A stretch of 64,000 bases of DNA. Source: Sulfolobus acidocaldarius SUSAZ. Its GTDB lineage: Archaea; Thermoproteota; Thermoprotei_A; Sulfolobales; Sulfolobaceae. The position numbers and the translations under genes are program-made. Under the pieces are notes generated by a model. It made no database searches and was not told the origin of the DNA. It saw nothing but the letters and a program-made list of their open reading frames with translations. Of this stretch, positions 55,106 through 63,780 are shown piece after piece. How positions within the stretch are numbered: the stretch's first letter is position 1; the number at the start of each line of letters is the position of its first letter. The stretch lies in the NCBI GenBank assembly GCA_000508305.1, contig CP006977.1:962621-1026620 (forward strand). The letters are read 5' to 3'.

Positions 55106-55873
55106 TTACAGTACAGTTAAACCACCATCTACAACCACAGCATCTCCGTTTACAAAGTATGCCTCATCTGATGCTAAAAAGACTATTACATTAGCTATAT
55201 CTTCTGGCTCAGCCAATCTTGAAGAAAGACTCATAAGTTTTGTAAGAGTCCTCATACCTAATTCACTAGGCTTAGAACTACCAAGCCCTATATTTGTCTT
55301 AACTGTACCAGGAAGAACAGCTACAGCCCTTATTCCCTGATCACCATAATGCGCAGCAATACTTCTGGTCAAACCTATCAAACCGTGTTTTGCGACTGTG
55401 TATGGAGCACCAGCAAAGCCTCCCCTTATACCAGCAATTGATGCAGTATTTATAATAACACCTTTACCCTGCTTGAGCATTATAGGGATTACAGCCCTCG
55501 AAGAGTAAAATGCTGAATATAGGTTTACAGCTAAAACCCTCTCCCATAACTCATCACTAACCTCAGCTACAGGAGTAGCTCCGTCCATTATTCCTGCGTT
55601 GTTACAAAGTACATCAATCCTAGAATATGTTTCAAAAGTCTTTCTCACAAATTCCTCTACGTCTTTTTTCTTTGAAACGTCAGCCTTTACCCCAAGTACT
55701 TCTTTGCCCATGCCCCTTAACTCCTGAACAATCTGATTTAACCTATCCTCTAACAGCTCAACTGCTACAACGATAGAATCGTTAAGAGCAAATTTCTTAG
55801 CTATAGCTTTACCTATTCCACTTCCTGCACCAGTTACAATTACAACTTTATTTTTCAAACTCTGATATGACAT
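55106..55873 (-). CDS. Short-chain dehydrogenase/reductase
   Basis: A 255-residue classical SDR. The cofactor motif is VIVTGAGSGIGKAIAKKF (T-G-x3-G-x-G), followed by NNAG, the catalytic Ser in NTASIAG and YTVAKHGLIGLTRS (Y-x3-K). It matches the FabG / glucose-dehydrogenase-like group that reduces ketones or oxidises alcohols with NAD(P). An Asp/Glu after strand 2 (VAVELLEDRL) suggests NAD preference. The substrate is unknown. Confidence 0.93.
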   Translation of the reverse strand: MSYQSLKNKVVIVTGAGSGIGKAIAKKFALNDSIVVAVELLEDRLNQIVQELRGMGKEVLGVKADVSKKKDVEEFVRKTFETYSRIDVLCNNAGIMDGATPVAEVSDELWERVLAVNLYSAFYSSRAVIPIMLKQGKGVIINTASIAGIRGGFAGAPYTVAKHGLIGLTRSIAAHYGDQGIRAVAVLPGTVKTNIGLGSSKPSELGMRTLTKLMSLSSRLAEPEDIANVIVFLASDEAYFVNGDAVVVDGGLTVL

Positions 55874-55921
55874 AGACTACTATGCATTTTGATAGATAAT
55901 AAACTATACTAGACGCTCGTC

Positions 55922-56454
55922 TTATAAGTATTTTAGTTTTCCGTTTTCTATCCTAGCGCACTCTGTAAGCCTATGACTAATAGTCTTATTCTTTCCGAGT
56001 AAGTGAATAACTTCCACTGATTTGTAGTAGAGCCAATCAGATATTATCTTCCTATGGCAGTTCCACGGAAGGCTTTCAGCACACATTATAGCTACCGTGC
56101 TAGTTGAACATAAGTGCAAAAGGTCTTCCAGTGCTTTTTTAGCATCAACTGACTTGAGGATATACGTGGCAAAGGCTCTAAAGGTATCGTCCTTAAAACA
56201 TCTTCCAATACCCTCGTCTTTGATGTCTTTGCCAACTCCTATACCCTCCTAAACTCTCAAACCAGATATATTGAATACCGTTATCCTCAAGAGTTATGGA
56301 TAAATTCTCCTTAGTTAAAATGAGGGAAACTCTTATTCCTAGGCCATCTCCTAACATCAATTAAAACCTCTATTTTACAGGCTAAAAGAAGATTTAAGAA
56401 CTCGCTAATGGTCCTGTTTGAATGCCCTATTGTATATGCTTTGATAGCTGCCAT
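55922..56454 (-). pseudogene. DUF488 gene broken by two frameshifts
   Basis: From ATG at 56452-56454 the minus strand encodes AIKAYTIGHSNRTISEFLNL, then VLIDVRRWPRNKSFPHFN, the start of DUF488. A frame change follows in the T run near 56324. The next piece KENLSITLEDNGIQYIWFES, then LGGYR, is in another frame, and a second change near 56255 leads to VGKDIKDEGIGRCFKDDTFR and on to MCAESLPWNCHRKIISDWLY, the family's C-terminal C-H-R block, ending at 55922. All family motifs survive, so inactivation seems recent. A 65-codon downstream piece alone is not a credible gene. Confidence 0.8.
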
Positions 56455-56636
56455 GCGTGGTCACTAGTTTCTGACTATAAAATAACTTCATGACTGTAGG
56501 TGAGATAAACTTGACTGCTTCAGCGCTAGGATACGAGAACATGATTAAATGTCAGGATTAAATGTTATGCTGTAGCGTTTTTATTCTCCCTTAATCCATC
56601 TAAGAGTCTTTCAGCGAGAAAATAGGATCAATTTGA

Positions 56637-57044
56637 TTATTGCTCTCCAACAAATTCATATGGACTCTCAGTTGGCCAATTAGGTAACAAAGGAACAAAC
56701 ATAATTCCAGCTACTGCAACATACCTAAGCGTAGTCTTACCTGTATTAAAGACCCTGTGTGGAGTATTCTCCTTAATATAAACTGAATCGCTAGCCTTAA
56801 TCTCGTATTTTACTCCATTAATTTCAACTACACCTTCTCCGTCTAGAATATAATATACTTCTTCGCAGTTATGTCTATGAAGAGGAGTTGAGTTATTTGG
56901 CTCTACCTCAACTACACCTAAAACTAAGGATTTAACAGGAAAACCAGTCTCTGGATATATTACTTTCCAATCCTTAACGCCACGTCTTATTTCCATCGCC
57001 GATCCTGGTTTCCACTGATCTCTTCTAATTACAACTTTTGTATC
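56637..57044 (-). CDS. Cupin-domain protein
   Basis: A 135-residue protein from ATG 57044 (MDTKVVIRRDQWKPGSAMEI). The cupin motif 1 is PLHRHNCEEVYYILDGEGVV with the metal-binding His and Glu, and motif 2 is ENTPHRVFNTGKTTLRYVAV. The frame is open further up to 57116, but those extra 24 residues abut an IS-like hairpin and are not of cupin type, so the inner start is preferred. A TATA-like TTTTTATT lies about 30 nt before it. The substrate is unknown. Confidence 0.82.
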   Translation of the reverse strand, partial: DTKVVIRRDQWKPGSAMEIRRGVKDWKVIYPETGFPVKSLVLGVVEVEPNNSTPLHRHNCEEVYYILDGEGVVEINGVKYEIKASDSVYIKENTPHRVFNTGKTTLRYVAVAGIMFVPLLPNWPTESPYEFVGEQ

Positions 57045-57118
57045 CATATATATCGTATTGTGAAGTCTCAATAAAAATCGATTACTCTCCCATTTTGTTA
57101 TTTTAACTCTCATCATCT

Positions 57119-57170
57119 GGCTTCCTCCCCGCCATAAAGGGCGAGGCTTTCATTAATTTGTAATTTTAGG
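57119..57170. repeat. IS200/IS605-like terminal hairpin, copy 2
   Basis: The block GGCTTCCTCCCCGCC, ATAAA, GGGCGAGGCTTTC, followed by AATTTGTAATTTTAG, matches the block at 1254-1300 in order and spacing. It can fold as a GC-rich stem with an ATAAA loop. It ends right before the longest possible start of the cupin gene. No transposase ORF is nearby. Confidence 0.55.
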
Positions 57171-58009
57171 ACTATGAGTCAGAAAACATGGAGAAATAAG
57201 GGAAAATTAATAAGTTATAATTTCTATTAACTATCACTGTATTTCACAGAAAAAGCTTCTAATTTGAGCCTTTCAACAAAAAAATAGCATATGCTACCGC
57301 AACACCTGACTTTTGAAATTTAGATAAAGAAATAAGCTATGTCAGTGGAGTTTTCCTTATGTGTAATACGTAAGTACCGTATTACTTTCAATTTATGTTA
57401 TGATTAAAAAATCCTCTGTTTCCTCTCCATTTTAGGTTTTCTGCTTTCTCTAAATCAAGACAACATAATACAGTGTTAAGTTAACTTCAACTTAACTTGA
57501 TAACTTTACACCCAGTTTTCAACCACCTTAGTAGCAACAAAAATAAGGATAAAACGTTGAAACAAGATAAAGTTTAAAGATTGCCAAGTTTCCACTCCAC
57601 CAACAATTTTTCGCGGAAAATGATAGTATAAATCAATAAAACTATAGAGAAAGAAGATTAATGTTAAATTCTCCTAGAACTGAGAATTAATGAATAATTA
57701 TTGACAACATAAAATTTAATCCCTAAAATTAACGTATGTAGACTCTAGAGATAGGATATAGATAGTTGTTATGAAAGATACTTTATTTAGTTAAAAGAAA
57801 TTAAAATTATTTTAAAAAGATTAAGATAAATTGTATTGCACCTTGCTTCACATATTAGTAACTGGTATCAATATAATCTGTATAGCTATAACATGAGGTT
57901 GACTTCAAAACCTAGTTTCGAGACAAAGGTTGTGAAAAGCTTAATCAATTTGTTTGGGAAGGTTGTTAACAAAGTAAACTTTATTTATATCCTTAACTAA
58001 CTATAACAT
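57171..58009. other. Gene-poor region between the cupin and VapBC genes
   Basis: About 840 bp of A/T-rich sequence without a convincing gene. A perfect inverted repeat GTAATACG / CGTATTAC with a 7-nt loop lies at 57363-57385. A 35-codon open frame at 57894-58001 (MRLTSKPSFETKVVKSLINL and on) has a plausible start and might be a relic of a longer gene. The sequence just before 58010 (TTTATTTATATCC) looks like the VapB promoter. Otherwise nothing is recognised. Confidence 0.4.
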
Positions 58010-58255
58010 ATGAGTACACTTGTCAGAGTAGATGATGAAGTAAAAAGAAGCCTTATCAGAATATCGTCAGAACTGCAACAAAATAAGGGAGAAAAAGTAA
58101 GTATCAACGATACAATAAAATTCCTCATAGACTTTTATGACAAGAGTAAAGAGGTAAAAAAAGATCCTCAATTATTGCTCTCACTACTCGGTTCAATGAA
58201 AGGGATTAGGGAAGAATTAGAGAAGGCTAGGGAAGAAGATGAAAGCAATTATTGA
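58010..58255 (+). CDS. vapB: VapB-type antitoxin
   Basis: An 81-residue protein starting MSTLVRVDDEVKRSLIRISS, an N-terminal ribbon-helix-helix-like start, with a charged C-terminal helix (IREELEKAREEDESNY) able to wrap around a toxin. It overlaps the PIN toxin gene by 17 nt, the usual antitoxin-first order. It would bind and neutralise VapC and repress the operon. Confidence 0.8.
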   Translation: MSTLVRVDDEVKRSLIRISSELQQNKGEKVSINDTIKFLIDFYDKSKEVKKDPQLLLSLLGSMKGIREELEKAREEDESNY

Positions 58256-58631
58256 TACCGGCGTTCTAGTTGAAATTCTTGAGGGCTCAGATATAGGAGA
58301 AAAGATAACAAGATTAATTATCCAAAACCAAATTGAGCCCCTAATAACAGACCTTACCTTGACAGAGCTACAATATGTTACATGTAGAAAATATGGGAAT
58401 AAGAGGTCAAGCGAAGTTATTCAAAAACTACTAAAAAGCGGATTTTTCGGAATAGTTGATAGTATGAGGTTTGCTAGGAAGGCTGCTGAAATAAAATGTG
58501 CCCACAGTCTTTCTATAGTGGATGCGTTTAATATAGGAGCTGCTCAAGAACTGAAAATCAACGCTATATTCAAAAAAGAGAAAGAGATAGATAAAAGCAT
58601 ATCAAACGTTGTCTTCGCGGATGAGCTATAA
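58239..58631 (+). CDS. vapC: VapC-type PIN-domain toxin ribonuclease
   Basis: A 130-residue PIN protein. Catalytic acidic residues are visible: Asp6 in IIDTGVLVEIL, Glu in LTLTELQYVTCRKYG, and Asp in LSIVDAFNIGAAQELK. It would cleave RNA (often tRNA or rRNA) when released from VapB. The pair sits in an isolated, gene-poor stretch, typical of mobile toxin-antitoxin modules. Sulfolobales carry many such pairs, linked to heat stress. Confidence 0.87.
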   Translation: MKAIIDTGVLVEILEGSDIGEKITRLIIQNQIEPLITDLTLTELQYVTCRKYGNKRSSEVIQKLLKSGFFGIVDSMRFARKAAEIKCAHSLSIVDAFNIGAAQELKINAIFKKEKEIDKSISNVVFADEL

Positions 58632-59449
58632 CGTAGAATAGTTAATATGATTGGAATTAGTGTTTTGTCATAATTTCTAAAATTGGTAGAGAAGGACAGT
58701 GCTGTGAGGAGAGAAGGAAAAGGTGATGAAATATAAATTTGTATTCCTGTTATTGATTATCTCTTTTGGATAATCACTATTTCTTGAAGGGTTTTAACAT
58801 AGACTTACTACAGGTAAGGAAATAGTTGTTTTTAACGACTATTTTTATTATTTCCACTCATTTTCATTAGTTAGGTCTCTTCATCTAGACCAGTAAATAA
58901 CAGGAGATTAAAACTAGATCTAAACCCAGAGAGAAGGATATTACGAACATGGATATTACAACTCAAAGCAATCACCAAGGAGATATACCTTGGATGTAAT
59001 TTCCTTATTGTATTTATATTTGGAAGGAAAGTATAACTCAGTATGCATTCAAAAAATAGATATCAAATGAATTCATTTAATAAAAATTAGCGGTATAGAA
59101 CTAACTAAACTGGAATAAATTTCTATTTGTTCTATGTTTTTTTAAAGAAATTAAGCCAATAAAATTATCTCTAATATCTTGACATAGTGGTATTACTTGA
59201 TTAGCGTAATACTCAATAACTTTGTTTCACAGAGCTATACTAATAATGTGTTTTCTCAATAGTAATATTTATTGTAATCAAAAATTTTTATTTTAGTAGG
59301 TAAAATGGCTTTAATGATAAATATTTTATTTAGACTTTAAAATTGATAAAATTGGTTAATTAATAAAACACTTTTTTTGTATTATAATTTAAAATCATTA
59401 AGTTTTTAGTATTTATAACTGATAATTAGCCCTCTCCTTTATTAATGTT
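58632..59449. other. Gene-poor region after VapBC
   Basis: About 820 bp, very A/T rich towards 59250-59400. I see no intact gene, RNA or insertion sequence. A short open stretch around 58925-59030 (RRILRTWILQLKAITKEIYL) could be a gene fragment, but no family is recognised. The end (TTTATAACTGATAATTA near 59411-59427) is probably the promoter of the gene at 59450. Confidence 0.4.
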
Positions 59450-59794
59450 GTGAAGGAAAAAGTAATAGGTGAAATGAATGAGCCCTTCTATTTTAAATCA
59501 TATGATAAAGTAGTAGGAGTAGCCCATAACGAAAAAGAACTTGAAAGAGAGATTATGAGAATTGGTTCAGCTGATCCTCTATGTGTTAATTGGCATTTAG
59601 AGCAAGGTCATATAGTAGCATGGTTAAGATATATTGGAAATAACACCTTAGCGGAAATGTTGAAGGGTGTAAAAGATTACCGAGAGGCTCTTGCTAGAAT
59701 AAGAGATTACTGGGTCTTATCTGAAAATAAGAAAGCTAAAGAGGTAGATAGAGCTACAGAGAAGAGGAAGGCGAGATATAGTTTAAGGAGATAA
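59450..59794 (+). CDS. Small DUF5752-like protein
   Basis: A 114-residue protein from GTG 59450. PFYFKSYDKVVGVAHNEKEL, then VNWHLEQGHIVAWLRYIGNN, then LAEMLKGVKDYREALARIRD. The H-x-x-x-G-x-x-x-x-W-[IL] pattern occurs in DUF5752-type regulatory domains found beside signalling proteins. The last 30 residues are rich in Lys and Arg (KKAKEVDRATEKRKARYSLR). Function unknown. An ATG six bases upstream is in another frame, so GTG is required. Confidence 0.55.
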   Translation: MKEKVIGEMNEPFYFKSYDKVVGVAHNEKELEREIMRIGSADPLCVNWHLEQGHIVAWLRYIGNNTLAEMLKGVKDYREALARIRDYWVLSENKKAKEVDRATEKRKARYSLRR

Positions 59795-59839
59795 GTTGGA
59801 AGGCAATCCCAAATTCCCATCAGTATTATCACTGTTACA

Positions 59840-60463
59840 TTATTCTATCTTTTTTCTCGGTAGTTCCCATTTTAGTTCCATTGCTAAAATCCGTAAAATC
59901 AAAGTTATTAGAAATGAGACAATTAAAGCTACATCTTCAGGCACAGAGAGATCAGAGGCTATGAAATACACAAAAGAACCTATTACAGCTGTGGTAGCAT
60001 AAAACTCTCTAGTGAGGATTAAAGGCACTTCATTTGATAGTATGTCCCTAATAACTCCACCTCCTACTGCTGTTATAGCTCCCACTATTACAACTAGGAT
60101 TACATTGTTGGAGACTGAGTAGGCTAATGAAGCACCTGAAGATGCAAAAGCGCCTAACCCAATTGCATCAGCGTACAGTAGAGGTTTTCCCATATTGGTG
60201 AATATCCTATAGAAAATGAAGGTAGCTAAACTAGCGAGAAATGCGATAATAGGATAAGGATAATAGATTAAATTTGTGGGGGGAGTTTTACCTAGCAATA
60301 AATTCGATATAATACCTCCTCCTAAGGCTGTTGAGAAACCTAATACTAGAACTCCTAAAAGATCCATGCCCCTCTTTACTGCTTTTATTGCCCCTGAGAT
60401 TGCAAAGGCAACTATACCTATGTAATTAAATATATCAAATACTATTGATGACGAGACAATCAC
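59840..60463 (-). CDS. TRIC-type (UPF0126/YadS) membrane channel
   Basis: A 207-residue protein with seven membrane helices made of two repeats of the UPF0126 glycine helix: GFSTALGGGIISNLLLGKTP and GAITAVGGGVIRDILSNEVP. Prokaryotic TRIC proteins are trimeric potassium-selective channels; older names suggest glycine transport. SSIVFDIFNYIGIVAFAISG near the N-terminus is the first helix. It diverges from the TPR gene at 60629. Confidence 0.88.
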   Translation of the reverse strand: MIVSSSIVFDIFNYIGIVAFAISGAIKAVKRGMDLLGVLVLGFSTALGGGIISNLLLGKTPPTNLIYYPYPIIAFLASLATFIFYRIFTNMGKPLLYADAIGLGAFASSGASLAYSVSNNVILVVIVGAITAVGGGVIRDILSNEVPLILTREFYATTAVIGSFVYFIASDLSVPEDVALIVSFLITLILRILAMELKWELPRKKIE

Positions 60464-60628
60464 GTGTGTGATGAATTGAGTTTTGATTTAAAAAGTCTCT
60501 CTTCCCCTTATTACTTTGTCCTTTCAGAGCTAGGAATATGTTTTCTTACGGATTTTAGATGATGATAAAGGTTTTTTGATATTAAATAAAAAAAGGAGTT
60601 ATAAGTTGAGTAATCATATTTTTAATAT

Positions 60629-61381
60629 ATGGAGGAAGTTGTAAGAGCTTACCAAGAGGGTAATTTAAACTATGCACTAAGAAAGATTAATGAAATTATT
60701 AAGAGTAGTCCATCCCCCGACATATATAACTTATTAGGAAAGATATTATTGGAGTTAGGTAAGGATGAAGAGGCACTTGAAGCCTTTAGACAGGCTAATA
60801 ATAGGCTCGAAGTAGCTAGAATTTATATTCAAAAGGGTTTGTATCAAGACGCATTAAATGAAATAAAGGACGAAACAACTGATGAATCAAAGATATTGAG
60901 AGCATTAATTTACATTAAAATGGAGAATTTTGATAAGGCAAAAGAAGAGATAGCTAATATAAACTCCAACTCTCCTCTGTTCCACAAGGTAAAGGGAATA
61001 GTGGATTACCATACTGCAAATTATTATGGGGCACTGAGATCTATAACAATAGCCTTAAGAGAATACCCTATGGATGCTGAGCTATACTATTACAGAGCTC
61101 TAGTGAAAGCAGAGCTGGGGTTAGAATATGAGGATGACATAGATATGGCGATCAACCTAAACCCATATTATGCTGAGTTATACTTTAGTAAAGGCATAAT
61201 ATTGGAACAGAGAGGTAAATTGAATGAAGCCGTAAACTATTACAGTAAGGCGATAAAGTATAAGCCTGAACTAGTTAAGGCTTATTACAGGAGAGCTAAA
61301 GTTTACATGAAGCTAGGAATGGATCAAGAAGCAGAAAAAGACATAGAAAAAGTTAAGGAACTAACTGACAACAAAAGTTGA
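60629..61381 (+). CDS. TPR-repeat protein
   Basis: A 250-residue protein built almost entirely of tetratricopeptide repeats: DIYNLLGKILLELGKDEEAL, LYFSKGIILEQRGKLNEAVN and LVKAYYRRAKVYMKLGMDQE. No catalytic domain or membrane segment is seen, so it is a protein-binding scaffold. It overlaps the convergent phytoene-desaturase-like gene by 21 nt. Partners are unknown. Confidence 0.85.
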   Translation: MEEVVRAYQEGNLNYALRKINEIIKSSPSPDIYNLLGKILLELGKDEEALEAFRQANNRLEVARIYIQKGLYQDALNEIKDETTDESKILRALIYIKMENFDKAKEEIANINSNSPLFHKVKGIVDYHTANYYGALRSITIALREYPMDAELYYYRALVKAELGLEYEDDIDMAINLNPYYAELYFSKGIILEQRGKLNEAVNYYSKAIKYKPELVKAYYRRAKVYMKLGMDQEAEKDIEKVKELTDNKS

Positions 61382-62644
61382 CCTAGTAAAGTACTTCCTT
61401 AGTATTAAATTGGCTACATTCACTGCAGGAATGCCTGTAACTTGACCACCTGGATAAGTCCCTGCACTACATAAGTAAACATTATCATATTTTGTTTCAT
61501 ATCCAAGCCTCTTTTCAAGGATAAATTCCTCCCTCATTGGTAGATGGTTCAAATCGCCGTAAGGCAAGTTATAGATCTTTTCTGCGTTAAATGCATCCAA
61601 TTCATCGACATACTTGACTTTACTTTTAAGATCTGGGAACATTTCGTAGAGATCTTCCAGGTCAGCCATGGTTTCCATCACTACACCGTTTCTACTTTTA
61701 TCTAAGATAGATGGGAATAACAACTCACCAAATTCAGTGTCAAGAAGGGAATTCTCAAGACCCTTAAGCTTCTCAGGAAACCTAGGGTAGTCCGATAAAA
61801 TAACATTGTATTTCTTCCATCCGGGGTAATACCCTCTCTTAGGGACATTGGGAACGAGCTCAGGAAATTGTAACGGACTAGTGGCTATCACAAATACATC
61901 ACCGTCAACCACAGTGTTACCCAACCTTACACCAACCACCTTATCGTCTCTTACTATGAACTCTTCTACCTTGCTGTTCACTCTTACTTCCACTCCCCTA
62001 TCGATAGCATACTCTGCAATTTTCTGACTTACTGTACCCATCCCACCCTCTACCAAAGACCATTCAGGGGAAAAGAAGTAGGCAATAACATACGCTGAAG
62101 TCCTCTCCATTCCTGGATATATAAAGAACTCATGGTACTCCTCAGATATGTACTCTGACAGTACTTTCTTAGCTGGTTCCTCAATGAATTCCTCTAAACC
62201 GTATTTCTTGGCTTCTTCAAGGATTGAATCCTTTGTTGGTGGTTTCTCTACAAAGGTAAATTTGTCATAGAGCATCTTCTTAAACTTCAACAATTTATCT
62301 TCAAATTCAGGATATCTAGTCTCACCAGCCTTTATCATTTCTTCTATTCTCTTCCTTGAATCTCTGTAGAATGGTATTACCTTATTGTTGACGTAGAAGA
62401 CCTGAAAGACATCATTGTAAAGTAATGGAATTTTAAATTTATTGATAAGAAAACCTGGCATGAGACCCAATACATATGATGCTCTACTTAACTTCACACC
62501 CTTTATTTCGATAGTATCTGCCATTCCCCCTAACTTATTGTTAGCCTCTAAGAGTGTTACCTTAGCACCCTGTTCAGCGAGTAATGCAGAAAGTATTAAT
62601 CCGTTATGACCTCCGCCTACAACAACTATTCTTTTCGTTGACAT
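61361..62644 (-). CDS. Phytoene desaturase-like FAD oxidoreductase
   Basis: A 427-residue flavoprotein. The dinucleotide motif is VVVGGGHNGLILSALLAEQG, then EANNKLGGMADTIEI, as in CrtI/amine oxidases. The C-terminal FAD motif is NVYLCSAGTYPGGQVTGIPA. It is shorter than CrtI (about 490), so it may be a saturase or other polyisoprenoid-modifying reductase rather than a carotenoid desaturase. The adjacent hotdog thioesterase (4 bp upstream) is probably cotranscribed. Substrate unknown. Confidence 0.82.
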   Translation of the reverse strand: MSTKRIVVVGGGHNGLILSALLAEQGAKVTLLEANNKLGGMADTIEIKGVKLSRASYVLGLMPGFLINKFKIPLLYNDVFQVFYVNNKVIPFYRDSRKRIEEMIKAGETRYPEFEDKLLKFKKMLYDKFTFVEKPPTKDSILEEAKKYGLEEFIEEPAKKVLSEYISEEYHEFFIYPGMERTSAYVIAYFFSPEWSLVEGGMGTVSQKIAEYAIDRGVEVRVNSKVEEFIVRDDKVVGVRLGNTVVDGDVFVIATSPLQFPELVPNVPKRGYYPGWKKYNVILSDYPRFPEKLKGLENSLLDTEFGELLFPSILDKSRNGVVMETMADLEDLYEMFPDLKSKVKYVDELDAFNAEKIYNLPYGDLNHLPMREEFILEKRLGYETKYDNVYLCSAGTYPGGQVTGIPAVNVANLILRKYFTRSTFVVS

Positions 62645-62648
62645 TATA

Positions 62649-63077
62649 TCACTTTCTTAAGATATGCCAAGTTCCTAGAGCTTTTGCCCCTAGGACATTA
62701 TTTGCGTCATATAGGCTTAAGTCAACTACGACTGTAGTTTTACCTGCTCTTATTACCTTACCTATACACTTGAAGGGACCATCTTTCATAGCTTCCAGAA
62801 AGTTAACCTTTAATTCCTGTGTAACTTGGTTGAACCCTTCATTAACTGTCATAGTGGCAATTCCACCTGTGTAATCTAATACTGTCATTATAACTCCGCC
62901 ATGGAGAATACCGCCTAATCTTGTGACGTTTTCAGAGTAGTCAAAAGTGGTCTCTGCATATCCTTTACTTACCTTAACAACTTTGAGACCTATGTATGAG
63001 GCAAGTTTCTCTAGATTTAACATATATGTTATTTTTTCCTGATCAAAAAATCCGCTACTTTCATCGGTCATAAACAT
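62649..63077 (-). CDS. PaaI-type hotdog-fold thioesterase
   Basis: A 142-residue acyl-CoA thioesterase-like protein. The signature GGILHGGVIMTVLDYTGGIA (H-G-G with the catalytic Asp) and LKVNFLEAMKDGPFKCIGKV match the PaaI/YbgC group. It would cleave a CoA thioester in the cytoplasm. It lies 4 bp upstream of the FAD oxidoreductase gene, suggesting one operon for a lipid or isoprenoid step. Confidence 0.9.
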   Translation of the reverse strand: MFMTDESSGFFDQEKITYMLNLEKLASYIGLKVVKVSKGYAETTFDYSENVTRLGGILHGGVIMTVLDYTGGIATMTVNEGFNQVTQELKVNFLEAMKDGPFKCIGKVIRAGKTTVVVDLSLYDANNVLGAKALGTWHILRK

Positions 63078-63429
63078 TACTATAAATATCTCATAAAAAA
63101 CTCTTTCTTTTAAGATATTTGATTACAACACACTGTGTCCTAGTCATATGACGAATTACTATTTTATTACGACTAAGTAATCCTTATGTTGCTCTTAAAA
63201 ATACTTAGTATATTGACAGTAAAATTTCTTGGCATCTAATATGTTTTAATCCGTTTGCTTAATCAAAAATAACCTTTATTTTTAAAGATTCATAAAGTTG
63301 CACATACCAAAAGTTTTATATTATGCTATGATTGGCAAAAAATTGCAATATCGCAATTAGTTATGTAATTGAATATAACATAGTATAAACTAGAGAAATT
63401 TTTATTAGGTTAAAAATTGAATATATTAT
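63078..63429. promoter_or_regulatory. Divergent promoter region with an AATTGC / GCAATT inverted repeat
   Basis: This 352-bp gap separates the thioesterase gene and the third Lrs14 gene. An inverted repeat AATTGC-AATATC-GCAATT lies at 63341-63358, about 75 nt before the Lrs14 start, close to the position of the palindrome before the second Lrs14 gene. TATA-like TTTTTATTAGG is at about 63399-63409. No gene or RNA is seen. Confidence 0.45.
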
Positions 63430-63777
63430 GTGAGCCAAGAAAAAATGGGCTTAAATAAAGAAGTAATACGATGTTGTTATAAGATTTCGGACACTGATGT
63501 TGACTGTTTATTAAAATTGATAGAACTGAGGAAGTCTATAACGTCTGAAGAGCTATCTGACATGATGAAGGTTAGTAAAACAACAATAGAGAATAGTCTC
63601 AAAAAATTGATGGATATAGGTTTAATCACAAGGGAAAAGAAGACAGATAAAAGGATAGGAAGACCAAAGTATTACTACACTCTGATTATTAACTTTGAGG
63701 ATAAAATGCGAAATGATTTACTGAATTGTTCTAAACTCATTGACCAAGTCATAAGTGAGGATATGGCTAGGATATAG
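63430..63777 (+). CDS. Lrs14-type winged-helix regulator (third of three)
   Basis: A 115-residue protein from GTG 63430. CYKISDTDVDCLLKLIELRK, then EELSDMMKVSKTTIENSLKK, then LMDIGLITREKKTDKRIGRP and KYYYTLIINFEDKMRNDLLN. It has the same layout as the genes at 43689 and 47376 but diverges in the N-terminal helix and has four cysteines (two in a C-C pair near residue 15). Recalled as Saci_1242. It probably regulates itself and neighbours. Confidence 0.82.
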   Translation: MSQEKMGLNKEVIRCCYKISDTDVDCLLKLIELRKSITSEELSDMMKVSKTTIENSLKKLMDIGLITREKKTDKRIGRPKYYYTLIINFEDKMRNDLLNCSKLIDQVISEDMARI

Positions 63778-63780
63778 AAC

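Noticed and set aside
57363-57385. Hairpin GTAATACG/CGTATTAC as a terminator or operator
   Set aside because: It is a perfect inverted repeat but has no gene at suitable distance and no T-tract, so no function is claimed.
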